64,000 bases of DNA from an uncultured Helicobacter sp. (GCA_944325775.1 CALVBL010000004.1:53791-117790); one strand, 5' to 3'. Shown: positions 17,871 to 27,393, counted from the stretch's first letter. A program made the numbers and translations. The notes: generated by a model not told the origin, from the sequence alone.

Positions 17871-20074
17871 ATGGCACGATGATAAACTCTTTTAGCGGGA
17901 TTAAGACTCACCAATTTGGGTTAGATTCACTGGCTAACAACATCGCCAATGTCAATACACTAGGCTATCGTGAGAATCAACCACAATTTGAAAGCCTTTT
18001 TACTAGCTCTCTAGATTCACTCAATGCCAATTCCGCGATCAACAACGACTACAATTACGGCGTTACCAAGGCGAGCAACGCCATCTCTACCAAAAGTGGG
18101 AGCTACAAAAGTAGTGATGGGGAGTTTGATGTCGCTTATGAGGGCAAGGGGTGGTTTGTCGTGGGTGAGAATAAAAGTGGCTCATTTGTGATAAAAGATG
18201 ATGGCTATGAGAGCAAGCAAAAGACTTATTTCACGCGCGATGGGAGTTTCACGCGCGATGGGGAGGGCTATATCGTTAATTCTAGCGGGCATTATATGTA
18301 TGGCGTGGATTTGGGCAAGATTAATAACAATGTCTTTACCACTTCAAACAATAGCGATGAGGACTTTGCCAAGCTTGCCACAGGCGAACTAAAGCCCATG
18401 CAAATCCCACAAGATCTGTATTTTAAACCCGTGCTTACCACAAAGGTGGATCTAAGTGTCAATCTCAACAAAAAACAAAACAGCGTCAATGTTACGCAGG
18501 TCTATAGCCTACCCGATGGGCGGTTTGATGAAGAGCGGTTTTTAAATGCTGATATTAATGGCTTTGCCGCCAATGGTGAGACGCTCGATGCCACGACCTT
18601 TGATAAGATTCTCATCACCACCAACAATAATGGGCGTAATCAAGACATCGAGCTACGCTATGGCAGGGATTTTCGCACATTTAATGAACTCAAAAATGCC
18701 CTTCTAGAGCGCGCAGGGATCGGGCTAGATCTCACGCGCTTGCCCGATGGGAGTATCTCAAAAGTAGGGCTAAAACTCTCAAATGCCACCTACACGACCA
18801 AAGATCTTACCATCAGTGGGAATCTCGCCGAAAAACTCGGCATAGCCGGGCGCAATGATAGCTTTGCAAGCGGGATAGATTCACAATATCGCCCGAGCAA
18901 AACCTACAGCAACGGCGATATAGTCAATGCTCAAGGGATCGTATTTCGCTATCGTGGCGAGAGTGGCAATAGTGATCCGCTAGAGGATCTCACAAATTGG
19001 GAAGTGCTAGATACGAGTGCGCTAGGGGAGTGGCAAGAGCGCACGAGCTATCAGGTGGGTGAGCTTGTCAATCATCAGGGCAATGTCTATCGCCGCATAG
19101 AATCTAGTGGCAATAGTAATCCGCTCCAAGGTGGCTGGGAGCAGGTGATGCCATCAGCACGAACTCTCCCCCAAGAGTTTGTCGATGGGACAAACTACGC
19201 GCCAAAGAGCATTGTCAGCTATCAAGGCAGACTTTATGAGCGTGTGAGTGCAGGGATTTCCAATCCTAGAGAGGATAAAATAGGCTGGAAGCCGCTAGAA
19301 AATCATAGTTTTGAGAGTGCTTATCTAGAAGTGCCTAGCTATCAGAGTAATGTCGAAGTGTATGATGAGAGTGGCGCGAAGTTTTTGCTTCAGAGCCATT
19401 ACTATTTATTAAACTCCGCAGATGTGACCACAGATCCGCGTATCAATGAGCGATGGGAAGTGCGCACACAGCTCTTTAACCAAGATGGCACGATCGCGCT
19501 AGGCGATGTGCGCACACACGAAATATCTTTTGATGAGGATAATAACCCCATCACGCAGCCTATCACTATCGCTTTTGGTAATGGAGAGATCGCGTATAAT
19601 ATCGCAGGGAGTGCGGATAGACGTAGTGCTAATCGCCTCTATCAAGATTCACAGATTCTTCAAACCAACCAAGATGGGCGCAGTGAGGGGCATTTGCAGG
19701 ATTTGCGTATCGATAGAGATGGCATTATATTTTTATCTTTTACAAATGGTGCATTTGAAGCGATGGGGCGTGTAGGCATATCGGCGTTTGTGAATGATCA
19801 GGGGCTCAAAAAAGTGGGGGGCAATCTCTTTGAGATGAGTGAGATTGCTAGAGATGGTGATACCTATGTGAGTAGCGGCAGACCATTGCTAGGCTGGAGT
19901 GGGCAGCATTTGCGCTTTGGTTCGGTGCTGTACAAGCACCTAGAGACAAGCAATGTCGATGTGGGCAGTGCGCTGACTGATCTCATCGTGATGCAGCGGG
20001 GCTACTCGATGAATGCCAAGGCTTTCACGACTGGCGATGATCTCATCAAAGAGGCGATCAACCTCAAACGCTAA
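17867..20074 (+). CDS. flgE: Flagellar hook protein FlgE with three inserted CBM5/12-like repeats
   Basis: A 735-residue hook protein. The N-terminus (NSFSGIKTHQFGLDSLANNI, then ANVNTLGYRENQP) and C-terminus (SNVDVGSALTDLIVMQRGYS, then LIKEAINLKR) form the conserved coiled-coil ends of rod/hook proteins. Between residues 340 and 480 are three tandem segments of about 45 residues, each of the pattern Y..GD.V...G.(V/L)(F/Y)R...SGNS(D/N)PL...W: SKTYSNGDIVNAQGIVFRYR, ERTSYQVGELVNHQGNVYRR and DGTNYAPKSIVSYQGRLYER. This pattern resembles carbohydrate-binding modules of the CBM5/12 type. They would sit in the surface-exposed variable domain of the hook. The call of a hook protein is secure; the carbohydrate-binding idea is inference. 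Confidence 0.93.
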   Translation: MNGTMINSFSGIKTHQFGLDSLANNIANVNTLGYRENQPQFESLFTSSLDSLNANSAINNDYNYGVTKASNAISTKSGSYKSSDGEFDVAYEGKGWFVVGENKSGSFVIKDDGYESKQKTYFTRDGSFTRDGEGYIVNSSGHYMYGVDLGKINNNVFTTSNNSDEDFAKLATGELKPMQIPQDLYFKPVLTTKVDLSVNLNKKQNSVNVTQVYSLPDGRFDEERFLNADINGFAANGETLDATTFDKILITTNNNGRNQDIELRYGRDFRTFNELKNALLERAGIGLDLTRLPDGSISKVGLKLSNATYTTKDLTISGNLAEKLGIAGRNDSFASGIDSQYRPSKTYSNGDIVNAQGIVFRYRGESGNSDPLEDLTNWEVLDTSALGEWQERTSYQVGELVNHQGNVYRRIESSGNSNPLQGGWEQVMPSARTLPQEFVDGTNYAPKSIVSYQGRLYERVSAGISNPREDKIGWKPLENHSFESAYLEVPSYQSNVEVYDESGAKFLLQSHYYLLNSADVTTDPRINERWEVRTQLFNQDGTIALGDVRTHEISFDEDNNPITQPITIAFGNGEIAYNIAGSADRRSANRLYQDSQILQTNQDGRSEGHLQDLRIDRDGIIFLSFTNGAFEAMGRVGISAFVNDQGLKKVGGNLFEMSEIARDGDTYVSSGRPLLGWSGQHLRFGSVLYKHLETSNVDVGSALTDLIVMQRGYSMNAKAFTTGDDLIKEAINLKR

Positions 20075-20093
20075 GCTTTTTAAAGCAAAAGTT

Positions 20094-20102
20094 TGTTACA
20101 AT
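20094..20102 (+). promoter_or_regulatory. Extended -10 promoter for thyX
   Basis: TGTTACAAT, an extended -10 (TGN then TACAAT), lies 33 bases before the thyX start, just after the flgE stop. No clear -35 is expected in Helicobacter. Confidence 0.55.
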
Positions 20103-20135
20103 CCTTACTATAAGGTTTTCACACAAAGGATTGTT

Positions 20136-20771
20136 ATGCAAATCACACTTCTACACGCCACGCCCCTAGAAATCTGCTCAAACGCCATCAGGACTTGCTG
20201 GCAGAGTTTTGATAAAAGTGATAATGGTGGTGAGCGCGATCTGGAACTTATCGATCGTGTGGGGAATAAAAATAAGCACAATTCCACGCTTGAGCATTTG
20301 TTTTATAATTTCTATATCAAGGGTATTTCGCGTGCGTGTCTGCAGGAGCTAGCGCGCCACAGAATGGCAAGTCTAAGTGTGAAATCCACGCGCTACACGC
20401 TAAAAGAGCTCAAAAATTGTGAGAGTTTTTTGCCACTAGATTCTATAAATCTCACGCGCGCACAGCAATTCCTTGTATTTTGCCAAGAGCCAAAGGTTAA
20501 TGAAGCCAGCGTGCGTGCGCTAGAAAATCTTAGAATCTTGCTAAGTGAAGGGGTTAGCAACGATCTAGCGAAGTTTTGTATGCCAGAATCTTACAAGACC
20601 GAGCTTTCATGGAGTATTAATGCTAGATCGTTGCAAAATTTCCTAGCATTGCGTAGTGCAAAAAGTGCGCTTTGGGAGATTCAAAGCCTTGCGCGCGCTA
20701 TCTTTGAGGCTCTGCCAGATTCACACAAATATCTCTTTAGCCATTGTCTGCACTCTAGCAACCAACCATAG
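20136..20771 (+). CDS. thyX: Flavin-dependent thymidylate synthase ThyX
   Basis: A protein of 211 residues starting MQITLLHATPLE. It makes dTMP from dUMP using FAD, NADPH and methylene-tetrahydrofolate. The diagnostic ThyX motif RHR followed by seven residues and Ser is seen as RHRMASLSVKSTRYT, and the active-site Ser lies in the C-terminal part (ELSWSINARSLQNFLALR). The ATG at 20136 has AAAGGA upstream and fits the family better than a longer open frame that overlaps flgE. This replaces ThyA in many Campylobacterota. Confidence 0.95.
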   Translation: MQITLLHATPLEICSNAIRTCWQSFDKSDNGGERDLELIDRVGNKNKHNSTLEHLFYNFYIKGISRACLQELARHRMASLSVKSTRYTLKELKNCESFLPLDSINLTRAQQFLVFCQEPKVNEASVRALENLRILLSEGVSNDLAKFCMPESYKTELSWSINARSLQNFLALRSAKSALWEIQSLARAIFEALPDSHKYLFSHCLHSSNQP

Positions 20772-20817
20772 AGTCCAAGAATCTATCGAATAAAGCCAGA
20801 GATCCTAAGGACGCCCA

Positions 20818-21144
20818 GTGAAGCACAAAAAACACATTCTCATCATCGGCTTACAGAGCTTTGGGAATCGCACGCTTTTGCGCCCACACAGGATTGTGCG
20901 CCTCTTAAAAGACCCAAATAATCCCTACGATCCTTATGCCATCTATGCTCAACTCCCTTATGCGGGCACAATAGGCTATCTTGCTAATACGCCCGAACTA
21001 CTTTTTGAAGGCTGTGTGAGCGCGCGTGGGATTTATTTTGATTTCATCACGCAGGGCTATGCTAAAGTCGCGTTTATCGCGCACAATTGGGCGATATGTG
21101 AGCTTATCCCCGCACCGCAGAGATTGCTGCTCCTTACACAATGA
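20818..21144 (+). CDS. Small HIRAN-domain-like protein
   Basis: A 108-residue protein starting at GTG 20818. The core PHRIVRLLKDPNNPYDPYAI followed by AGTIGYLAN matches the HIRAN pattern (acidic/Asn-Pro-Tyr-Asp-x-x-Ala-Ile then a Gly-Tyr-Leu turn). HIRAN domains in Rad5/HLTF bind DNA ends, and small standalone forms occur in bacteria and phages. The stop overlaps the start of the DUF354 gene (ATGA), so translation is coupled, which is an unusual partner for a nucleic-acid-binding domain. The cellular role is not known to me; the family call is moderately sure. Confidence 0.6.
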   Translation: MKHKKHILIIGLQSFGNRTLLRPHRIVRLLKDPNNPYDPYAIYAQLPYAGTIGYLANTPELLFEGCVSARGIYFDFITQGYAKVAFIAHNWAICELIPAPQRLLLLTQ

Positions 21145-22217
21145 TTTGGCTTGACATCACCGACCCCAAATATGTGTTATTTTTTCGCGCATTTTTGCCT
21201 TATTTGCGCGCACTTGATGAGGTTTGTATCACGACGCGCTCAAGTAGTGAGTATGATGAGTGCGTGAGGCTTTTGGAGCTTTTTGAGATGACACATCACT
21301 GCATAGGTGGCTATGGCGGAGCGAGTAGAGAGGGAAAATTCCACGCGCGATTGCACAGACAAGAGGCGTTTTTAGAATTTTTTGGAGAGAATCTCCCCAC
21401 ATTACTTATCACGGGTGCGAGTGCTGATGCTGCACAAGTAGCTTTTGGGCTTGGCATACCCATTGTGCATTTTGCCGATACACCTATAGCGGGGCACACT
21501 TGTGATACACGATTGCTAACTAAGCTTGCGCGCCTCACGCTTCCACTTTCTGATCTGATTTTTTATCCTTTTGTGTTGCCACAGGAGTGCTTTAGTATGC
21601 TTGGTATGAGTGCGGAGGATCTTGTCAGCTATCCCTTTATTGATGTGGCGTTGTGGCTGCGGGATCTTCCTCAAGGCAGGGATTTTCGTCAGATTCTAAA
21701 CCTCCCCACACACCGCCCCACGATCCTTGTGCGTGAAGAAGAATACAAAGCCCACTATGTCGCGCAAAAGCTGCCTGTGATCTATGAGAGTGTCGCACTG
21801 CTTGCTAGTAGCCTTGATGCGAATATCGTCATTATGCCGCGCTATGGGAGTGAGGAGCTGGATCGGGAGTTTGGGGGCTTGGATAGTGTCCATATCGTGC
21901 GTCAAAAGTTCGCGCCAGAGGAGTTTTATCCATACATCGATGTGCTTGTAGGAGGTGGCGGCACGATGAATCTAGAATCCTGCTACCTAGGCATACCCAC
22001 GATTTCTACGCGTTCCTTGCTGCTTTTTCACGACAAATACCTTTTGGAGCATAGTCTGATGAGCCACGCCAAAAGCGCACAAGAGGTGCTAAGTCTTGTG
22101 AGAGAGGCACTCGCGCGTAAAGCCTCAAGGCGTGTGCAAGATACACTATTTTTCTGCGAGCCTAAAGAGCAGGCTATGCGTGCCATCATCGAGGAAATCG
22201 CACAGAGATTCTATTGA
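21141..22217 (+). CDS. DUF354-family glycosyltransferase-like protein
   Basis: A 358-residue protein with a two-domain GT-B-like layout. Visible segments are MIWLDITDPKYVLFFRAFLP at the start, a GASADAAQVAFGLGIPIVHF strand-helix unit, PFIDVALWL, and a C-terminal nucleotide-sugar-like loop VGGGGTMNLESCYLGIPTIS. This pattern fits PF04007/DUF354, a family related to UDP-GlcNAc epimerases and glycosyltransferases. No biochemical role is established that I know of. It is coupled to the HIRAN-like gene and converges on the GtrII-like gene. Confidence 0.75.
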   Translation: MIWLDITDPKYVLFFRAFLPYLRALDEVCITTRSSSEYDECVRLLELFEMTHHCIGGYGGASREGKFHARLHRQEAFLEFFGENLPTLLITGASADAAQVAFGLGIPIVHFADTPIAGHTCDTRLLTKLARLTLPLSDLIFYPFVLPQECFSMLGMSAEDLVSYPFIDVALWLRDLPQGRDFRQILNLPTHRPTILVREEEYKAHYVAQKLPVIYESVALLASSLDANIVIMPRYGSEELDREFGGLDSVHIVRQKFAPEEFYPYIDVLVGGGGTMNLESCYLGIPTISTRSLLLFHDKYLLEHSLMSHAKSAQEVLSLVREALARKASRRVQDTLFFCEPKEQAMRAIIEEIAQRFY

Positions 22218-22357
22218 TTTGAATGCAAGTTTTGCTACACAAACGCGTATCGCTCACGCAGGCTAATCCCCGATCACTTCACCCACTGCTTTTAACATCG
22301 AGGTTTAAACAAAAAATCCAAGCAATAAAATCACATAAGCCCCAGCAAGATCGTGCT

Positions 22358-23861
22358 TTAGGGTTTGGGGTCTTTGAGTGTGACGATGTAGCACGATCCT
22401 GCCTTGTGTATATCTTGGTAATGATTGCTAAGTAGCAGGGTGGATTCTGAAGGCTTGTTTTTGCACTCTGGGGCGGCAAAATTCCCATATGGTGCCTTGC
22501 GATGCGTAAGAAGTGATGGATAGGTGTGAAACCAATATGGGCTATGGAGCATCATGCCCGGGATAAGTCTCCTAGCAATGTTTTGGTAATTATCCACAAA
22601 AGGCTTGGTGGCTTTAGCATAGCCTATGCTTCCTTGTAGCTCTAGCGCGGCTTTTTGATCCTTTGGTATCACAGATTCTAAATCACGTACTAGATAGTCT
22701 GTGCGAAAATATGTGTATTCTTGCTGTTTGGCTATGGCATTACCATATGCGGTGGCAAAGACGATCAGTGCGTAGGCTGTGAAACCTATGAGAATTTTTG
22801 ACGAGATTCTAAGCAACCTTGCCACCAAGCTAGAATCTACCCTATCGTTGATGCTTGCTACACACAATAGAGCGACAAATCCGCCAATACCAATAAATGC
22901 ACGAGGAGCAAACAAGGGCTTTTGGAGTGTGAGATACGCACCATAGCTCAAGCACACGCCAAGCATCACAAACACAAGCGCAATGACAAAAGTGAGAATC
23001 TTAGAGCGCGCGCTATTGTATGTGAAATGTAGAACAAAGAGTAGTGCCACACATAAGGCAGAGTAGAAATATGGGGTATTACTAAGGTCGCTATGAAGTA
23101 GATTTAAGTATTTTTTAAGATTGCCCCCCCCCATTTAAGAGATTAGAAAGCGGAATCATAGAATCCGAAGCATACCCCCAGTCTATCGGTGTAACAATCC
23201 ATTTTTTATAAATAAGTGAAGCTAGGGCAAACGCCCCGACACACACAAGCAAAAATCCTAAAGTTTCTCTAACAGACTTTTTGTCAAAAAAATACAGGCT
23301 AAGGGCAAAATACAGACTAAGCACGATATAGATTCCATTGCTTGCTTGATAGGAGCAATACATCAGGATCAAACACACTACACTGCTGATGAAAAACGCC
23401 ACAAGCCTCTCTCTAAACAAAAACGGCACAACACAGCACAATACAGAAAAGCTCATAAATGTCGAGTCGAGTTTATACGAGAGATTTTCTAAAAAATGTG
23501 GGCTTAAACCCAGAGGAATAGCTGCTAGTACGCCGATGTAATCGAGCTTCTTGCGGATAGCAAAGTTAAGTATCATACCCCCAAGCACTAAAAACAAAAT
23601 AGCAATAAGCTGCGTGAGAGGCGAGAGATCCACCACGATGGGTTTGAGATTCACAAAGTGCATCAGCGCTGTGCCCACAAAACGGCTGAAATGATCCCAA
23701 GCAGTTTTGGGGTTGGTGCTATGTCCCCAATCATCGATATAATACACATCGCCACGCACAAGCGCAAAGAGCGCGATGCAATATACCAAAACTCCAAAAA
23801 TAAAGATTTGCTTAAAGCGTGGTTGAGAGAAAAAGTCCCTTATCAATGCAAAAAACCCCAT
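22358..23861 (-). CDS. Phase-variable GtrII-like membrane glucosyltransferase, OFF in this sequence
   Basis: Two frames meet at a C9 tract. The upstream frame starts best at ATG 23861 (AAAGG six bases before it; the frame is open to 23915) and encodes many membrane helices, with YYIDDWGHST (an acidic DD pair typical of GtrII-type enzymes) and FLENLSYKLDSTFMSFSVLC. It reads NLLNGGGQS and stops. The downstream frame, from 23134 to 22358, continues with more helices and a soluble tail ending VTLKDPKP. Eight or eleven G would join them into a 500-residue protein; with nine the gene is OFF. GtrII-type proteins add glucose to O-antigen from a lipid-linked donor. Neighbours are other glycan genes. 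Confidence 0.75.
23124..23132 (-). repeat. Poly-C (G9) phase-variation tract in the GtrII-like gene
   Basis: Nine C on the + strand at the junction of the two frames. The frame needed after the tract is one base out of register, so eight or eleven bases restore the full protein. Confidence 0.85.
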
Positions 23862-23937
23862 AAACATCCTTTTAAAGTGAGATAAGGGCGTTATTATACC
23901 CGCGACATAGCCCAAAAGAGCTTAAGTAGATTGCGGG

Positions 23938-25083
23938 TTATTGCGCGATGATCTGCGCCACGATGTGCCTAATCTCTGCAGTGTTGCGCTCCATACTAAA
24001 AGCTTGGGCAAGCTCGTGGGCGCGGTGTTTGTGGGCTAGAATCTCCTCGCGCGAGAGCAAAAGGAGTGAATCTAGCAGTGAATCTATGCTAAAGTCCTTG
24101 GCGCACACACCACAGCGCTGTATAGAGACAAATCTCTCTATCTCGCTAAGAGGCGTTGAGAGGATACACAGCCGCGCTTGGAGGTATTCAAAAAGTTTAT
24201 TGGGCAGGCAGTGCATAAGGTTAAAAGTCGTAGGGAAAAATGGCACAAGCCCTATATCAAAGGCATTTGAAAATGGCACGATAGATTCTAATCGCACTGG
24301 GGGTAAAAACACAAGATTGCTAGGCGCACTCTCGCGCAAAGAGCGAAAAAAATCAGGCTGATTGCTTAGCACCATCGCATACAGAGCATACTCACTGGGC
24401 AGCTTGCGTGCAAGAGAGATGAGATTCTCACTACTCCGATCGGGGCTCACAAAGCCATGATAGAGGATCTTGATAGGTGTGTGGAGTGGCGTGGGCTCTA
24501 GTGCGAAAAATGGCGGCAGAGACAAAAACACCTTTGAGCGCACCCCAAAGTTTTCATAGTATTTGCGTGCTATGCCCTCACTCACGCAGATCGCACTATC
24601 TACTTGGGGCAGATACACCGCGCACAAATGCTGGAAAAACAGCCCAAAGCTTTTTAGCCACTCCTTGCTGTTTTCGTATTCTAGTGGATAATACTCACGC
24701 AGATCGATGAGGACTTTTGCCTCCTTATAATGCGCGCGATACTCAAGCGCGAAAGGCAAGAGCGTGATATCCTCGACGATGAGTAGCTGCTGTGGTGGCA
24801 GGCTAGCGAGATGATCACGGATAAGCAGACGATTGGGTGTGAATATGAGTTGTTCAAACGCGCCATTTTGGCAGTGTGATGCGATGAGCTGGTTTTGCTC
24901 TGGAGTGCGGTCTTTGGCGGTGGGCAATGCGGGGAAACTAAAGCAATTCACCCCTGCTATAGGTGTGTATTCCTTGGCAATCACGTTTAATGTGTAAATA
25001 TCCTTTAGCATAGCGATCAGTCGCGCTGGGCGTGGGCGCTTGCTCGCATCAAAATCGCACAAAATCGTGATATTAGCAGCCAT
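23938..25083 (-). CDS. GT4-type glycosyltransferase
   Basis: A 381-residue protein with a GT-B layout. The N-terminal domain contains LLIVEDITLLPFALEYR and VLIDLREYYPLEYE; the C-terminal domain begins PIKILYHGFVSPDRSSENLI and has a donor-site region IGLVPFFPTTFNLMHCLPNK followed by LFEYLQARLCIL, matching the E-x7-E region of GT4 enzymes. Substrates unknown; likely LPS or glycan synthesis, given the GtrII-like gene 76 bases downstream. Its start overlaps the end of the pseudopilin gene by 11 bases. Confidence 0.8.
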   Translation of the reverse strand: MAANITILCDFDASKRPRPARLIAMLKDIYTLNVIAKEYTPIAGVNCFSFPALPTAKDRTPEQNQLIASHCQNGAFEQLIFTPNRLLIRDHLASLPPQQLLIVEDITLLPFALEYRAHYKEAKVLIDLREYYPLEYENSKEWLKSFGLFFQHLCAVYLPQVDSAICVSEGIARKYYENFGVRSKVFLSLPPFFALEPTPLHTPIKILYHGFVSPDRSSENLISLARKLPSEYALYAMVLSNQPDFFRSLRESAPSNLVFLPPVRLESIVPFSNAFDIGLVPFFPTTFNLMHCLPNKLFEYLQARLCILSTPLSEIERFVSIQRCGVCAKDFSIDSLLDSLLLLSREEILAHKHRAHELAQAFSMERNTAEIRHIVAQIIAQ

Positions 25084-25759
25084 TGCTCTTGCCTAGAATC
25101 TTGCCCTGTGGCAGGATACACACGGATTTGCGTTGAGATTTGTTGTTTAGGCGCACTTCATAGAGATTTGGCAGGAGCAGCGGGATTTTGGCACAATACA
25201 CAAAGCCTAAGTGGTCAAAATACACTCTCCCGCTTTCGCGCTCTCCGCACACACTAGGCGAAAAGATCTCCATGCTCTCAATACCTAGATTCTCACTCAA
25301 ACGCGCGTTTATGGAGAGATTGTTTTTGCAGTCAAAGGAAGTGTTGGTGTTGTTATATCCGCTGATACATTGGCGTGTGCTATCCATAGCGATGATATCC
25401 CCCGCCATAGGGCGCGAGTCAAAGTCCGTGCTGATGGCATCGCGCGGTGTGTCGATATAGAGTGAAAAGCTAGAGGTTGCATACACTTTGCCGATGTGAA
25501 ATTGCACTTGCCACAGGGCATTTTTGGCATATGCGATGAGTTTTCGCACATTGATAGAGGGATAGAGCGCATATACAGAATCTAGCTGGGCGGTGTGTGT
25601 GAAATGCCGTTCATCTGTGAGAGCTAGAATCTGCGCGTTTTGAATCTGATGCAGCAATGTGCGCTGCGCGATAAGAAGGCTTTGGTTTTGGCTTGGGAGG
25701 CTAAAGACAAGAGTGAGTGCAATGAGCGAAAAGACAAGCAGGAGTTCAAGGAGATTCAC
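25073..25759 (-). CDS. Pseudopilin-like protein with type IV prepilin-type N-terminus
   Basis: A 228-residue protein. The start MNLLELLLVFSLIALTLVFS is a short leader, a conserved Glu at position 5 after the predicted cleavage point, and a hydrophobic helix, as in GspH/FimT-type pseudopilins. There is no Gly at the usual cleavage position (Asn-Leu-Leu instead), so processing is uncertain. The globular part has several cysteines (CISGYNNTNTSFDCKNN and CGERESGRVYFDHLGFVYC) that could form disulphides. In Campylobacterota such proteins are tied to DNA uptake. It is unexpected among glycosyltransferase genes; it may be co-transcribed with them (5 bases after the membrane protein). Confidence 0.7.
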   Translation of the reverse strand: MNLLELLLVFSLIALTLVFSLPSQNQSLLIAQRTLLHQIQNAQILALTDERHFTHTAQLDSVYALYPSINVRKLIAYAKNALWQVQFHIGKVYATSSFSLYIDTPRDAISTDFDSRPMAGDIIAMDSTRQCISGYNNTNTSFDCKNNLSINARLSENLGIESMEIFSPSVCGERESGRVYFDHLGFVYCAKIPLLLPNLYEVRLNNKSQRKSVCILPQGKILGKSNGC

Positions 25760-25764
25760 TATTG

Positions 25765-26964
25765 CTACCTATGCGGGGACTTTTTAGAATCTTGGACAAT
25801 CTCATAGCGCGCGATAGTCTTGCCTAGATATTCTATACTCACATCATAGTGTTCTTTATCTCCCACAGGTTGTAGGGTTTGAGAGGAGTCGTTGCTAATA
25901 CCATAGAAGCGAAGTTGCAATTCTAGGCGTTTGTCTTGGGCTTTGATCGCGGTGATTCCCATTGCTTTAAGCTTGTGTGCGAGGTCTTTGCCATAATAAT
26001 ACGATTTGGCAAAGTGGCTTTTGACATCAAATAGATACACGAGCTTATTGGCATATAGCACGCTTGTCTGCGCACACGCGAGGGCTATGATACACACTAG
26101 TCGCGCGACATAGCCTTTGCGGAATTGAGGTAGGCGCACGCGTATGTCACTCAAAAACCGATTGATAAGCACCGGCAGCCCTACCACACTCATAGGGATA
26201 AGGGTCTGTATATCGACTTTTTGGCGCAGCGAGAGTATAAGCACAAACACAATCGCGCTCAAGCTCACATAACTCATAAAATCATCATAACGCTTGATGG
26301 AATAAATCAGCGAGTAGATATAATACGCCAGCAGTAGCGGCGAGAACAAAAAGATAAGCCCGCCCAGAGTATCGACAAAATAGCTCTGTGGGTGTCCGCT
26401 GACATTGATCCCAAAGAGATTCATATTGATAGCAAAGCACACGAGTGCAAACAACATATATCGCGTGTTTTTGTGGTGCAATGCATAAAAAAACATTCCT
26501 AAAAATAGCACGCTACACCCAGCGTCCAAAAACACGCTAATAGTGGGGAGCAGGTAGGCATTGCGTTTGAATCTAAGCCGCCAATACACGCAGATGAGTG
26601 CGATACTCATAATAATCGTGGATTTAGAAACCAGCACCGAGCTAAACACCACGCCCGGCAGTATCATAAAGGTAAAAACACACAATAGGCTATCGATGGG
26701 CTTTTTGAAGTAGATTCTAGAGATCACATACAGCAGGCAGATATTGATGATATGTAGCGCAAGGAAAGGCGCCCTAAGCGCGAAGTCATTATGCCCCAAA
26801 TGTTCATAGCAAAAGCGCGCTATGGCAAAGAGCCAACCTTGATCATAAAAAAACCCAAAGGCTTCTGTGTGGTGGATACTCATTTCACTGATATTAAAGA
26901 GCAAACTGACAATATGCGCGATGAGAAGGAGGACAAAAAGAAATGTCGTGCCAAGAGTTCGCAT
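25765..26964 (-). CDS. Polytopic membrane protein, PMT/ArnT-like
   Basis: A 399-residue integral membrane protein with about ten hydrophobic segments. The first loop holds EAFGFFYDQGWLFAIARFCY, where acidic residues sit in the first periplasmic loop, as in dolichol- or undecaprenyl-phosphate-dependent glycosyltransferases (GT39/GT83), followed by ALRAPFLALHIINICLLYVI. The C-terminal 90 residues form a soluble domain. This points to a lipid-linked sugar transferase, but no catalytic motif is strict enough to be certain. It leads a minus-strand run with the pseudopilin, GT4 and GtrII-like genes. Confidence 0.6.
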   Translation of the reverse strand: MRTLGTTFLFVLLLIAHIVSLLFNISEMSIHHTEAFGFFYDQGWLFAIARFCYEHLGHNDFALRAPFLALHIINICLLYVISRIYFKKPIDSLLCVFTFMILPGVVFSSVLVSKSTIIMSIALICVYWRLRFKRNAYLLPTISVFLDAGCSVLFLGMFFYALHHKNTRYMLFALVCFAINMNLFGINVSGHPQSYFVDTLGGLIFLFSPLLLAYYIYSLIYSIKRYDDFMSYVSLSAIVFVLILSLRQKVDIQTLIPMSVVGLPVLINRFLSDIRVRLPQFRKGYVARLVCIIALACAQTSVLYANKLVYLFDVKSHFAKSYYYGKDLAHKLKAMGITAIKAQDKRLELQLRFYGISNDSSQTLQPVGDKEHYDVSIEYLGKTIARYEIVQDSKKSPHR

Positions 26965-27054
26965 AAGAGCCTTTGTGGTTTTTTATGCTGATTATAGCAT
27001 AGGTTGTCTTGTATGCAAGTTTGGGTGTGAGCGCGGTGTGATGGAATCTAGATT

Positions 27055-27393
27055 CTATCCCACCAGCTTTAACCCAATAGACGAGCCGATGACAAGCAGG
27101 AGAAAAAATAGCTTGGAGGGAGATTTGGATTCTCCAAAAAGCACGATGCCCACGATCACGCCACCACCCGCGCCAATCCCCGTCCATATCGCATAGGCAC
27201 TTGACATAGGGATTTCGCGCATAGCTACACTCAAAAGCCCAAAGCTCATAAGGAAGGCAAAAGTAATGGCAAGCAAGAAAATTTTGTTGTTGGTATCGCT
27301 AAATTTTTTCATACTAAATACGCCAGCTATTTCCATAATGCCCGCAAGAATGAGGCATATCCACGCTAGCAGCGTAGGAGAGAGCGCACTCAT
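27055..27393 (-). CDS. Small multidrug resistance (SMR) family transporter subunit
   Basis: A 112-residue protein with four hydrophobic helices. The first helix has the conserved Glu of the family (CLILAGIMEIAGVFSMKKF), and the second and third contain AYAIWTGIGAGGGVIVGIVL, the SMR signature. It is paired with a second SMR gene whose end overlaps its start by four bases, so the two probably form a heteromeric pump (as YkkCD or EbrAB do). Substrates may be quaternary ammonium compounds or guanidinium-type molecules; not determinable. Confidence 0.92.
   Translation of the reverse strand: MSALSPTLLAWICLILAGIMEIAGVFSMKKFSDTNNKIFLLAITFAFLMSFGLLSVAMREIPMSSAYAIWTGIGAGGGVIVGIVLFGESKSPSKLFFLLLVIGSSIGLKLVG

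Noticed and set aside
22223..22435. A 70-codon + strand ORF after the DUF354 gene
   Set aside because: It overlaps the end of the GtrII-like gene, has no ribosome-binding site and no recognisable content.
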